Below, piece after piece: positions 51,859-59,907 of a DNA stretch of 64,000 bases (its first letter is position 1; every line of letters starts with the position of its first letter). The notes under the pieces were generated by a model, which ran no database searches, had not been told where the DNA came from, and was given only the letters and a program-made list of their open reading frames with translations. The stretch is from Chitinophagales bacterium (GTDB taxonomy: Bacteria > Bacteroidota > Bacteroidia > Chitinophagales > UBA2359): positions 1-64,000 of the forward strand of contig JAHDFD010000020.1 in the NCBI GenBank assembly GCA_020628375.1, in the 5' to 3' direction. The position numbers and the translations under genes were made by a program.

Positions 51859-53388
51859 TTGTCTTTAATTAATAAAAATTTTAGAAAAGTAAATTTTAAC
51901 TCCTTGAAAAAAAGCAAATTACAAAAACTGTTTGAATTAATAAATACTTTAAGTAAATCTGAAAAGAGTTATTTCAAACAACTTAGCACCACTGGAAAAG
52001 AAGAAAAAATTTATCTGAAACTTTTTGATTTGATATATGATTTGAATGTTTACAATACAGCTAATGAACAGACAATAATCGATCAGTTTAGTAAATCAGG
52101 TCAATTTTCTGAAAAAATAAATTATTTATATAATCTTATCTTAAAATCGCTACGTAGCAAATCAAAACAGAGTCCATTAGCTAAGCTTAATAGCTACCTT
52201 GAAAACATTGATATCTTATATGAGAAAGCTTTGTTCAATCAAGCAATCGATGAGCTTTCGAGAGCTAAAAAATTTGCTTATAAACATGAGTTATTTGAAG
52301 GATTATTAAATTTAGTAAATAGAGAACAAGTCATTCTTAGCAACATTTTACCGAATGATCTTACATCAAGAATAAAAGAACTAAATAATGAACTTCAACA
52401 AGTTTTGGCATTGATAAATGAAATTTTTGAAATAACCTTTTTGAATAAACGTATCATCAATTTCACACATGAAAAAAGAGTAGATCAAATTACAATCATT
52501 AAAAACGAATTAAATTCATTGAAAAACGAACACTTTCTATCAAATGAATATAAACCAAAATCTATTCGTGCTGCCATACTATTGGAGATGACAAAAAGTG
52601 CTGTTGCTGAATTAGAAAGTAAGCCTATTGATAAAATACTTTTATCTACAAATATTTTGAATTATTTTGAAAAAGAGAATCAAAATTTAAAAGCCGATAG
52701 AATCAAATATCTCACTATTAAATTAAATTACTTTTATCAGTGTTTTTACAGTCAAAGACTTGAAAAGTTTGACCAGTTATTCATTGAGTTAAAAGAAGAA
52801 GTATATGATCTTCCTTTATTGGAAATAAAACTACTTACAAGTGCATATCCTTTGTTGGTCATTCGTCATGGCTCATTTACAAATTACAATTCTAACCTTG
52901 ACAAAATTCAGATTTATATTGATACTTTGTTTGATCGCTACCAAGGAAGAATTTCAAATAATTTTTTGAAGGTTATTTATTACACACGTGCTTGCTTTTT
53001 TTGCTACTCTCAAAAATGGGATGATGCGTCAGAAAATATCAATAAATGTTTATTAATCAACTCAAAATTAAGACAAGACCTTTTTATAGTTAGCCACATG
53101 ATTTATATGATTTGTCTTTATGAGACCGAAGGTAAAAGAAGTAGTCATCACTTAAAGAAAACTGCAAGGAAAACCTATAAGTATATTTCATCATTAGATT
53201 ATGAACTTCCTCACGAAAAAGAATTTTGTAAATTCTTTAATCGAATTAAAATTGGGGAATCAGCTAAAAAAGAAGAGCTTGAAAACTTATTTAGCATATT
53301 AAACAAGTCTGAAAAGAACCTTTTATCAAGATCTTATATAAGAGGATATTTCAACTTCATTGACTGGACAATATGGAATAAAAAATAA
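51859..53388 (+). CDS. Uncharacterised helical-repeat protein
   Basis: A 509-residue cytosolic protein with no signal peptide or membrane segment. The N-terminus KSKLQKLFELINTLSKSEKSYFKQLS...EEKIYLKLFDLIYDL matches a widespread Bacteroidota family of unknown function. The rest is almost entirely helices with TPR-like spacing (ALFNQAIDELSRAKKFAYKHELFEGLLNLVNREQ, KWDDASENINKCLLINSKLRQDLF). There is no near ATG; the frame can start at a TTG at 51859, so the true start is unsure. It is transcribed away from the exported-protein array and sits between it and the partition genes. A scaffold or regulatory role is possible, but nothing in the sequence proves one. Confidence 0.65.
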   Translation: MSLINKNFRKVNFNSLKKSKLQKLFELINTLSKSEKSYFKQLSTTGKEEKIYLKLFDLIYDLNVYNTANEQTIIDQFSKSGQFSEKINYLYNLILKSLRSKSKQSPLAKLNSYLENIDILYEKALFNQAIDELSRAKKFAYKHELFEGLLNLVNREQVILSNILPNDLTSRIKELNNELQQVLALINEIFEITFLNKRIINFTHEKRVDQITIIKNELNSLKNEHFLSNEYKPKSIRAAILLEMTKSAVAELESKPIDKILLSTNILNYFEKENQNLKADRIKYLTIKLNYFYQCFYSQRLEKFDQLFIELKEEVYDLPLLEIKLLTSAYPLLVIRHGSFTNYNSNLDKIQIYIDTLFDRYQGRISNNFLKVIYYTRACFFCYSQKWDDASENINKCLLINSKLRQDLFIVSHMIYMICLYETEGKRSSHHLKKTARKTYKYISSLDYELPHEKEFCKFFNRIKIGESAKKEELENLFSILNKSEKNLLSRSYIRGYFNFIDWTIWNKK

Positions 53389-53441
53389 ATTTAGCTTAAA
53401 AATTAACTGTAAAACACTAAAAATCAACAACTTAACAAATT

Positions 53442-53467
53442 AAAGTATTTTTATATAAAAATACTTT
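53442..53467. promoter_or_regulatory. Perfect 26-bp palindrome upstream of parA
   Basis: The half-site AAAGTATTTTTAT (53442-53454) is followed immediately by its exact complement. It lies 111 bases before the parA ATG. A candidate operator or partition (centromere) site for ParA and its partner. Confidence 0.6.
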
Positions 53468-53500
53468 TCTTCTTTTATATAAAAACTCTACCATTGAAAT

Positions 53501-53519
53501 ATTAAAATATTTTTATATT
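53501..53519. repeat. 19-bp A/T repeat, copy 1 (parA upstream)
   Basis: ATTAAAATATTTTTATATT, containing the palindrome AAAATATTTT. Exact copies lie at 54537-54555 and 56098-56116, so it brackets the partition and replication genes. Low-complexity composition lowers the weight of the match, but the longer flanks also agree in copies 2 and 3. Confidence 0.5.
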
Positions 53520-53577
53520 TTCGCATTTTTATATTTTAACATCATTATATTTAACTATTTAAATCGAATTTTTTAAT

Positions 53578-54219
53578 ATGCCAATAATAATAAGCCTGAG
53601 TCATCAAAAAGGTGGGGTTGGAAAAACAACACTCACTTTAAATCTTTATGATTATTATGTAAGAAATGGATTAAAATGTGCGATTGTTGATGCCGATGTA
53701 CAAGGTTCTATTCGGGAGGCTGTTGCTGTATTAGGAGATCAGGATGATTGGTCTAATATGGATATTATAGATATGCCTGAAGGAGGCAAGTGGGAAAGGT
53801 TGGAAGACTATACAGAATACAACATTATTTTAATTGATACCCCACCCTATTTATCTCAACAGTTACCTTCAATATTTGCAGTCAGCGATTTCGTTTTAAT
53901 TCCATGTAAATCAAGTCCATTAGATGCTTTAGCGATAAATCAAACGGTAGATTTGGTAAAAGACAGTATGGAAGAAAATCCGAACTTACAATCAGGAATA
54001 GTAATGAATATGGTTTATCATAGCACTGATTTTAATGAGAAAGTAGAAAATATTGTTGCAGAGCATGGTTTACCAATTTTTAAAACGAAAATTGCCAATA
54101 GAGTCGCATACAGTAAGTCTCTATTTATATCCAGAAGTGTTTTGGGTGAAAAAGATAAAAAGGCAAGAGAAGAAATTGCTAATTTAGGTACAGAACTTCT
54201 CAATATTTTAAATGATTAA
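53578..54219 (+). CDS. parA: ParA-family partition ATPase
   Basis: A 213-residue protein of the small ParA/Soj (type Ib-like) class without an N-terminal DNA-binding extension. Deviant Walker A KGGVGKTT (11-18), Walker A' DADVQG (38-43) and Walker B LIDTPP (85-90) are all intact. ParA ATPases bind non-specific DNA in the ATP state and move plasmids by a diffusion-ratchet mechanism with a centromere-binding partner. The partner is probably the 98-residue product encoded 17 bases downstream. The start ATG follows an A/T-rich region with a 26-bp palindrome and a 19-bp repeat, likely sites of autoregulation. Together with the Rep gene and iterons it defines a plasmid maintenance module. Confidence 0.9.
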   Translation: MPIIISLSHQKGGVGKTTLTLNLYDYYVRNGLKCAIVDADVQGSIREAVAVLGDQDDWSNMDIIDMPEGGKWERLEDYTEYNIILIDTPPYLSQQLPSIFAVSDFVLIPCKSSPLDALAINQTVDLVKDSMEENPNLQSGIVMNMVYHSTDFNEKVENIVAEHGLPIFKTKIANRVAYSKSLFISRSVLGEKDKKAREEIANLGTELLNILND

Positions 54220-54236
54220 TTGAAATTAATTTAACT

Positions 54237-54533
54237 ATGTCAACAAAAAAAGAAAGAGACGCTGCAATTGCGAAGTTTAAGAAGAAACAGAAGAAAACAG
54301 AAATACGGAAACCACCTACAATACAGAAAGTTATTGTTCCAGGTACAGTAGGGAGACCTACAGATAGAGACCCTGAAGTTGAATACGTTAAAATTAGTGC
54401 TGTTATTGAGGTTAGAACAAAGCGTTTAATGGGACAAGCATTAAATGATCATTTAGCAGATGATCACAAAACACAAAATGACCTTATAAATACTGCTATT
54501 TTAGAATACATTCAAAATAGTAAAGTCAAATAA
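54237..54533 (+). CDS. Small partition partner protein (ParB-equivalent, RHH-like)
   Basis: 98 residues. The N-terminus is highly basic (STKKERDAAIAKFKKKQKKTEIRK), and the C-terminal half has EYVKISAVIEVRTKRLMGQALNDHL...HKTQNDLINTAILEYI, a strand-helix-helix layout like a ribbon-helix-helix DNA-binding domain. Small RHH proteins serve as centromere-binding partners of type Ib ParA proteins. Position (17 bases after parA), size and charge support that role. It has no similarity to classical ParB. Its probable targets are the A/T palindromes near 53442 and 53501. The stop codon overlaps the terminator stem. Confidence 0.65.
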   Translation: MSTKKERDAAIAKFKKKQKKTEIRKPPTIQKVIVPGTVGRPTDRDPEVEYVKISAVIEVRTKRLMGQALNDHLADDHKTQNDLINTAILEYIQNSKVK

Positions 54534-54581
54534 AGAATTAAAATATTTTTATATTAAAACTTTTTAATATTTTAATTCTTT
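54532..54581. terminator. Bidirectional terminator between partition genes and rep
   Basis: A perfect 16-bp inverted repeat: AAAGAATTAAAATATT (54532-54547) and its complement (54566-54581) with an 18-base loop. The two convergent genes end at 54533 and 54564, so the hairpin serves both. It also contains copy 2 of the 19-bp A/T repeat (54537-54555). Confidence 0.75.
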
Positions 54582-56039
54582 TAATTGAAGTGTAACTTCA
54601 TCAATTTTATTCATTATTTCAGTAGGGATTGGTTCAGGGAGCAGGTGTCTATATTTTATTTCAATAATACTAGCGACAGATGCAAATGCAATTGTATTTG
54701 AAATTAGAAAAGCTAATAGATCATTATCGAACTTATAATAGAGATCTTTAGCTAAAATAGATCCTTCAGTAGCAAAATATTGAGATATAACCTGTTCCAA
54801 TTCTGAATTAACTTCATTTTTTAAAATAGAAATAATCTGAGGGTGAATTGATTTTGACTTTTCAATTTGAAGTTTTGCTAACTTTTTTTCTAAAATTTTA
54901 ATCGCATCTTTATTTTGCTTCTTCGCTCTTTGCTTTATAATTTTATTTTTATTCTCAGTTATAACTTTACTTCTGTAATTTTCAGTTATAGCTTTGTATA
55001 AATAAGCTTCATTATCCTTAATACTATCAATTCTTGACAGACTTAATTCAAGTTTTTCTATAAGATAATCTTCATAAGTCAAACCTTTTTCTTTCAAATA
55101 ACCAATAATTTCCCCTGAGAGTCGATTTGGAGGTATTTTAAGGAACTTATAGCGGTCTGAAGGGTTAATTCCAAAAGCATCGAATAAAGCGCTTAATTTC
55201 GCTTCTTTAGAGCTAACAGCGTCATTTTTTGTTGCTTCAATAGTATTATCAAATAGAGTAGGAGACTGTTCTTCTTTTCTTAACGGGTTGTTCGATTTAG
55301 GAAAAAAAGTAATACATTCAACTCTTCTTCCAAGTTTCTGTGTCTTGTATGTAAATTTAATATCTGTTTTCTGCTTTAACTCTTTTTGAGCTCTTTTTAA
55401 AACAATTCGCTCAAAGTCAGAAAAATTCTTAAGTTTTACCCTAAGGCCTATTTTTTCATCAACACCAAGTATGTATCGAAGTTTATCAAGTTGAATCACA
55501 TCTTTACCCATTACTAATTTGCGTTTCATAAGTTCATATAGAATTATTGAATACTTACTTTTAAGTGCAATAACATTTTTAAGCTTATATTGAGTAAATT
55601 CTCGATCTTGTTGAAGTAGATATGGTTTCAAATTATTATGGAGTAAAAACTTTGCAAGATTATTTTTCGTATCTAATTCAACCGTGTCAAAAAAGCTCAA
55701 AGATTGGTATGTGTAATCATTCTTAACTAACCAAATATCCTTTTTCCTTATATCAGAAATAATCTCTTTCAACTCAGACATTATTCTTCCATTAGATTTA
55801 CTTAACTCAAAAGTATCCTGAGCTTTAGCAGTTACATTTATAATTTGTACTATGTCTTTAAGACTCAGTTCAATTACATCAAAAGAAGTATGCTCTCTGT
55901 TAACTTTACTAATGAGTAAATTAATAAGTTTATGCTCTCGAACTGAAAACACAGTTCTCAGATCTATGAAATCATTACGCTTGACCACTAATTTACCGAG
56001 TGGCTTTTTAATGGTCTCAATAGAATATTTTTCAGACAT
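54564..56039 (-). CDS. Rep_3-type plasmid replication initiator
   Basis: A 491-residue protein. Residues about 10-230 match the Rep_3/RepB initiator family with its two winged-helix domains: LVVKRNDFIDLRTVFSVREHKLINLLIS, a beta segment VIELSLKDIVQII, then FTQYKLKNVIALKSKYSIILYELMKR, and the second wing LDKLRYILGV, FERIVLKRAQKEL. These proteins bind iterons and start theta replication. The C-terminal half (about 270-491) is long and helical (KEKGLTYEDYLIEKL), beyond the usual 250-350 residues, and may be a regulatory or host-protein contact region. Directly upstream are an inverted half-iteron pair, a DnaA box and five iterons, so this gene and its origin form one replicon unit. Confidence 0.88.
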   Translation of the reverse strand: MSEKYSIETIKKPLGKLVVKRNDFIDLRTVFSVREHKLINLLISKVNREHTSFDVIELSLKDIVQIINVTAKAQDTFELSKSNGRIMSELKEIISDIRKKDIWLVKNDYTYQSLSFFDTVELDTKNNLAKFLLHNNLKPYLLQQDREFTQYKLKNVIALKSKYSIILYELMKRKLVMGKDVIQLDKLRYILGVDEKIGLRVKLKNFSDFERIVLKRAQKELKQKTDIKFTYKTQKLGRRVECITFFPKSNNPLRKEEQSPTLFDNTIEATKNDAVSSKEAKLSALFDAFGINPSDRYKFLKIPPNRLSGEIIGYLKEKGLTYEDYLIEKLELSLSRIDSIKDNEAYLYKAITENYRSKVITENKNKIIKQRAKKQNKDAIKILEKKLAKLQIEKSKSIHPQIISILKNEVNSELEQVISQYFATEGSILAKDLYYKFDNDLLAFLISNTIAFASVASIIEIKYRHLLPEPIPTEIMNKIDEVTLQLKELKY

Positions 56040-56043
56040 AAAA

Positions 56044-56051
56044 CAAATATA
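56044..56051 (-). promoter_or_regulatory. Possible -7 box of rep
   Basis: On the minus strand TATATTTG fits TAnnTTTG exactly. It is only a few bases from the rep ATG, so a transcript from it would be nearly leaderless. Overlap with the neighbouring half-iteron pair would suit repression by Rep. Confidence 0.3.
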
Positions 56052-56057
56052 TACAAA

Positions 56058-56083
56058 TACGACCCAAAATAGAAAATGTCGTA
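56058..56083. promoter_or_regulatory. Inverted half-iteron operator in the rep promoter
   Basis: TACGAC (56058-56063) and GTCGTA (56078-56083) face each other across 14 bases. On the minus strand the first arm reads ATTTTGGGTCGTA, matching the iteron end TTTTAGGTCGTA with one change. This is the standard arrangement for autorepression of Rep_3 genes by Rep dimers. Confidence 0.7.
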
Positions 56084-56144
56084 ACTTATATTAAAGAATT
56101 AAAATATTTTTATATTAAAACTCTTTAATTAACCCAAAACAGAA

Positions 56145-56153
56145 TGTGGATAA
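56145..56153 (-). promoter_or_regulatory. DnaA box
   Basis: TGTGGATAA, the complement of the perfect consensus DnaA box TTATCCACA, seven bases before the first iteron. Placement next to iterons is typical of theta-replicating plasmid origins. Confidence 0.8.
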
Positions 56154-56159
56154 CTCTAA

Positions 56160-56259
56160 ACGTTTTAGGTCGTAGTTCATACGTTTTAGGTCGTAATAGC
56201 AAACGTTTTAGGTCGTAGTTCATACGTTTTAGGTCGTAATTAAAACGTTTTAGGTCGTA
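56160..56259 (+). repeat. Five 15-bp iterons
   Basis: Exact copies of ACGTTTTAGGTCGTA at 56160-56174, 56181-56195, 56203-56217, 56224-56238 and 56245-56259. Spacers alternate between GTTCAT-like and AATA/AATTAAA-like strings. Confidence 0.95.
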
Positions 56260-56266
56260 ATTAGGC

Positions 56267-56299
56267 TTTCTAAGTAACTGATTATCAGTTACTTAGAAA
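56267..56299. repeat. 33-bp inverted repeat next to the iterons
   Basis: TTTCTAAGTAACTGA (56267-56281), three-base spacer TTA, exact complement 56285-56299. It may be a protein-binding site in the origin, a primosome-assembly hairpin, or a recombination site for the nearby resolvase. Confidence 0.75.
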
Positions 56300-56330
56300 A
56301 CTCTAAAACTATTAAAACTATTAAAACTAG

Positions 56331-56917
56331 AAAACTACTACTTGTTGTAGCTTTTATTTTAAGTATATATAAATGTGTATAACCTAAAATATTGTTGTTT
56401 CATTTATTTTTTAATTTTAAATTTCAACTGAATCAAAAAATTACAAAGTGAATTTCTAATTTGATTTATCGAATATGTTTAATATTTCAATTTATGAGAT
56501 AAAAGTGAAATTCCGCCACTTTGTATTGCAAAGCAATGAATGTTGAAAATCTTTAAGCAAACATCTGATACACCCATCCTCACCACCTCGCATACCAAAA
56601 AGAAAACACCCCAGCAAATATGAATTAAAAATGACCCCACTCCCCATTAAGATTATTGATAGGTGATTGTTGATGAATGATCGGGTTTGTAGGAGTGAAT
56701 GTTGAATTTTTAACCGAATTCTGTATCAGATCATAAAAATATAGGATTGGAGATGTTTTAAAGCCAAAGTTCAAAGTATAATAAAACGAGGGTTAAAGTG
56801 AACTACTGAAATTGAGTAATAAAAAGAGAATAAAGTATATTTTTTGGTTTAAAATACTCGTTTACTTAAATATTTTACCAAATAAATGTACATTAGCCTT
56901 TAAATAAACTCTTTAAA
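56331..56917. other. Non-coding region between origin and recombinase gene
   Basis: About 590 AT-rich bases without a supportable gene. ATGACCCCACTCCCCATT (about 56631-56648) and TTAAAGTGAACTACT (56793-56807) recall terminal repeats of IS21-type elements and also resemble 3899-3920; they may be scars of an old insertion. A possible res or crossover site for the downstream recombinase could lie here, but I cannot define it. Confidence 0.4.
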
Positions 56918-57499
56918 ATGAAAATCGGATATGCCAGAGTTTCGACGCAGAGTCAGAGCCTCAATTCTCAAATAGATGCACTAAAAGAAGCCGGATGTGA
57001 AAGAATATTCAAAGAAAAGGTTTCTGGTGTGAAAGCTGAAAGGGTAGAGTTGAACAGAATGTTGGACATGATCCGAGAAGGTGATACGATTGTTATATAC
57101 AAATTAGATCGTTTAGCAAGGTCTATGCGTCATTTAGTGGATTTAGTGGCTCAGATCGAAGAAAAAGGGGCTAATTTGAAGAGTTTAAACGATGCAATGG
57201 TCGATACAACCACCGCTCAGGGCAAATTAGTGTTCAATATCTTCGCATCTATCGCAGAATTTGAAAGAAATCTGATCTCTGAACGCACTAAAGCCGGATT
57301 AGCATCGGCAAAAAAGCGTGGTAGGGTAGGAGGTCGCCCTAAAGGCTTAAGCAAAGAAGCTAAAAGCAAAGCACGAATGGCAGCAAGTCTTTATAAGAAC
57401 AAAGACCTGTCAGTTAGCCAGATTTGTGAAGATATAGGCGTCTCAAAAGCTACTTTATACAAATATTTGCGTTTTATGGAGGTTGAGATCGGAGTTTAA
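56918..57499 (+). CDS. Serine recombinase (resolvase/invertase family)
   Basis: 193 residues, the usual length for small serine recombinases. Catalytic Ser9 sits in the motif GYARVST, with YKLDRLARS (61-69) supplying the active-site arginines and EFERNLISERT (114-124) the start of the long E helix. GGRPKG (138-143) links to a C-terminal helix-turn-helix (about 163-187, LSVSQICEDIGVSKATLYKYL). Such enzymes resolve plasmid multimers or invert DNA. Its position beside a plasmid origin favours a multimer-resolution role, by inference. It appears intact. Codon use and GC are slightly higher than in the flanking DNA, suggesting separate acquisition. Confidence 0.9.
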   Translation: MKIGYARVSTQSQSLNSQIDALKEAGCERIFKEKVSGVKAERVELNRMLDMIREGDTIVIYKLDRLARSMRHLVDLVAQIEEKGANLKSLNDAMVDTTTAQGKLVFNIFASIAEFERNLISERTKAGLASAKKRGRVGGRPKGLSKEAKSKARMAASLYKNKDLSVSQICEDIGVSKATLYKYLRFMEVEIGV

Positions 57500-58315
57500 A
57501 GCGTACCCGGGTGCATAATTTTCCCTGAATTATAGATTCGATATTCAAGAAAAAGTAAATCAGAGTTAAATCGGTAAAATTGCTGAAAAGCCATTCAAAT
57601 AAAGTATTAATTCCATCATTAATGCCCTAAATCAATCAAAAACGATGGAGAATAGCATTTTAAAAAATTCTGCCTGAAATAAAATTTATAAATAACTTTT
57701 TCAAGTGAGAAAGTTTGTTAAAATGGCTTGTTTACTTGAAAAATAAAGCGAATTTGCTACGGTATTTGCAGTAAAATTTTTGGTTTATCACCATTATTTT
57801 AGAGTATGTTTAAAAATCAATTTGTGTTCTGTAAGATATCTGATCTTAAAATTTATGCTTTCTTTTAGTAGAATAATTACCTATGCTCTTCCCCGTTCAT
57901 GAATATTTTTGGGTCAAGGACTAAATCAGTCCAATTATTAAGCTTAATGGAAAAAGATACATTCCTATTTCAATTCTATTAAGACATCAAAAGTGAATAG
58001 AGGTTGTTTTTATTAAAATTAATGATTTGATATAACTATTACTTTGTTGTACAAACTTATTTCTATTATAAAACAGAAATAGAAGACTTATTTACTCTTG
58101 TCCTGAAAAAAACAATAGCACTCCCAACCCAATTTGTATATAAAATTAGAAAATAAAACACCAGAATAAACAACGACTAACTTAGTAATGAGGTGATAGT
58201 GATCCAAATGTAAACCATGAAAGGGATTTATGATGCTAATTGTTGAAAACTATGCTTCAGAAAAAGATTTATTTCTATGAAATTTAAGAAGAAGTAACAA
58301 AAAATTGATTTTGAC
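57500..58315. other. Gene-free AT-rich stretch
   Basis: 816 bases with no open frame of coding quality in any direction, no tRNA-like cloverleaf and no long repeat that I can see. Only the palindrome ACCCGGGT just after the recombinase stop stands out. It may contain decayed mobile DNA. Confidence 0.4.
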
Positions 58316-59749
58316 ATGAATAAACCTCTAAAACCTGAAGATTTAAAAGACCACTTAAACTTGGAAGCATACAAAAAAGATAATTCAATTCCTTTTGATC
58401 TAATCCAAGCTTATGAATTGAATAAAATTCCACATCCTGAAAAAAGATTAAAGAAATATTTTAAAAAAAATATCACATTAGTCAGTATTCTAAAATTAAA
58501 CAAATACATCAAATCACTCAATAAGATAAATGAATTGAATTTTATCCAAAAAGAATCAGAAAAATGGTGGAAATATTTTCCTAATAATAAGACAGAAACT
58601 TTGATTTTCAGTTATCATGCAATTGATAAAAGCAAACTTTCATACTATCCCTTCAAACTGACTTATCTTATTTCTATTGCTTATTTTTCAATTATTGAAT
58701 ATAAGAATGATCATAATTTTGTAGAAAAGATCACTTCGATCGTATTTGAATTAAAAAGATACCTGGGCAAAGAACAATTGGGAGACATATTCTTTTGTGA
58801 TATGCTAAACACAATAATTGACTTGCTCTGTTCATTAGGATTTATATGCAACAGTGATAGAATACTGCTAACAAAAAACATAAATTCGCTTAAAATACCC
58901 ATACCAGTCCCTGTAAGTTTATTATGTAAAACGATCCAAGAATGGCAAAAAATCATACCTGAATTGGCTTATCTGAGTGAAATCAGAACTTGTAGCCCAA
59001 TTGAATTATTACCTATAGAGTTTCAATATGATGAAAGCACGCATAAACAAATCAATACAGTGTATTTATCAACTATCTCAAAAGAACAACAAGCTAATTT
59101 ACTTATCGAATATTCAGATAGAATAGTTGAACTACAAAACAATATTTTTAAAGCGCTCTTTGACCAATTAAAAGTGAGGCAAGCTCAAAAACATAGAAGT
59201 GCTTTGAACAAGGAAAAGTTGAGATACCCTACGCGAAATTTCAGAAAATTAATAATAGCAAATGATGAAGACCCAATAATTCAATTCAATGAATGGCTGA
59301 AAAGTTTAGTAATTTATTTTAAAGATGAGATGGACTATTTAAGAACCCACCATGAATCATTATTTAAGCCAAAAGCATTACGGCTTGTACCAGATAACCG
59401 GGATCTATTTGATGACCTCTGTACGCAATTAGCTACAAATTTTAATTGTTTTGAAAAAGATAGGAAAAACTATACACGCCTTTGGAAGGTGCTAAAAAAT
59501 AACTCAAAAGAACCTTTTGTTTGGACTGGAGATAACGGTGATCTGAAAACCTTTATTTCTTATATGGTTAGTCAAAAGCTTTTAAGCCCTAAAAGAGGTT
59601 TCTGGGAATTAGTTTGCGAATTATTTGTCAATAAGCAAAAAGAACATTATCAGATTAAGGAGTTAGCGAATGGAAAACCGACCAAAAATGAAAATGAGAT
59701 CAAAAAATACATAGATGAATTTAAAAGCAACTCTGAGATAAAGAAATAA
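58316..59749 (+). CDS. Uncharacterised helical protein, possibly with RteC-like C-terminus
   Basis: A 477-residue cytosolic protein, Lys-rich and mostly helical. The N-terminal half (KRLKKYFKKNITLVSILKLNKYIK, FELKRYLGKEQLG) is not a family I recognise. The C-terminal part (about 305-470: IQFNEWLKSLVIYFKDEMDYLRTHHES, then EPFVWTGDNGDLKTFISYMVSQKLL and GFWELVCELF) resembles the layout of RteC, a regulator of excision in Bacteroides conjugative transposons, especially the W-T-G followed by a helix and G/K-rich turn. I give this low weight. It precedes the DUF3987 and DUF6371 genes on the same strand, which supports a link to a mobilisable element. Confidence 0.5.
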   Translation: MNKPLKPEDLKDHLNLEAYKKDNSIPFDLIQAYELNKIPHPEKRLKKYFKKNITLVSILKLNKYIKSLNKINELNFIQKESEKWWKYFPNNKTETLIFSYHAIDKSKLSYYPFKLTYLISIAYFSIIEYKNDHNFVEKITSIVFELKRYLGKEQLGDIFFCDMLNTIIDLLCSLGFICNSDRILLTKNINSLKIPIPVPVSLLCKTIQEWQKIIPELAYLSEIRTCSPIELLPIEFQYDESTHKQINTVYLSTISKEQQANLLIEYSDRIVELQNNIFKALFDQLKVRQAQKHRSALNKEKLRYPTRNFRKLIIANDEDPIIQFNEWLKSLVIYFKDEMDYLRTHHESLFKPKALRLVPDNRDLFDDLCTQLATNFNCFEKDRKNYTRLWKVLKNNSKEPFVWTGDNGDLKTFISYMVSQKLLSPKRGFWELVCELFVNKQKEHYQIKELANGKPTKNENEIKKYIDEFKSNSEIKK

Positions 59750-59907
59750 AAACAGATATTCCCACCCAAAAACAATCTTCATAACAAATTAATTTTCAAC
59801 AAATTACATCGATCATGATATAATTATCAGACTCTGAGATAGCTTTTCAGAGTCTGATCTGCCTGTTTATTTATCAGAATTTTGGTGGAACAAATTTAAT
59901 TTTTTTT

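Larger units (their letters stand above)
56098..56330. other. Iteron-type origin of replication
   Basis: The origin region holds, in order, copy 3 of the 19-bp A/T repeat (56098-56116), a DnaA box (56145-56153), five direct repeats of ACGTTTTAGGTCGTA at 56160, 56181, 56203, 56224 and 56245 (all exact, 21-22 bp apart, so on one face of the helix), a 33-bp inverted repeat (56267-56299) and an AT-rich stretch with AAAACTATT repeats (about 56303-56330) suited to melting. The adjacent Rep_3 gene supplies the initiator. Confidence 0.9.

Noticed and set aside
56160-56259. CRISPR array
   Set aside because: The repeats are 15 bp with 6-7 bp spacers that themselves resemble one another; spacing, adjacent Rep gene and DnaA box show iterons.
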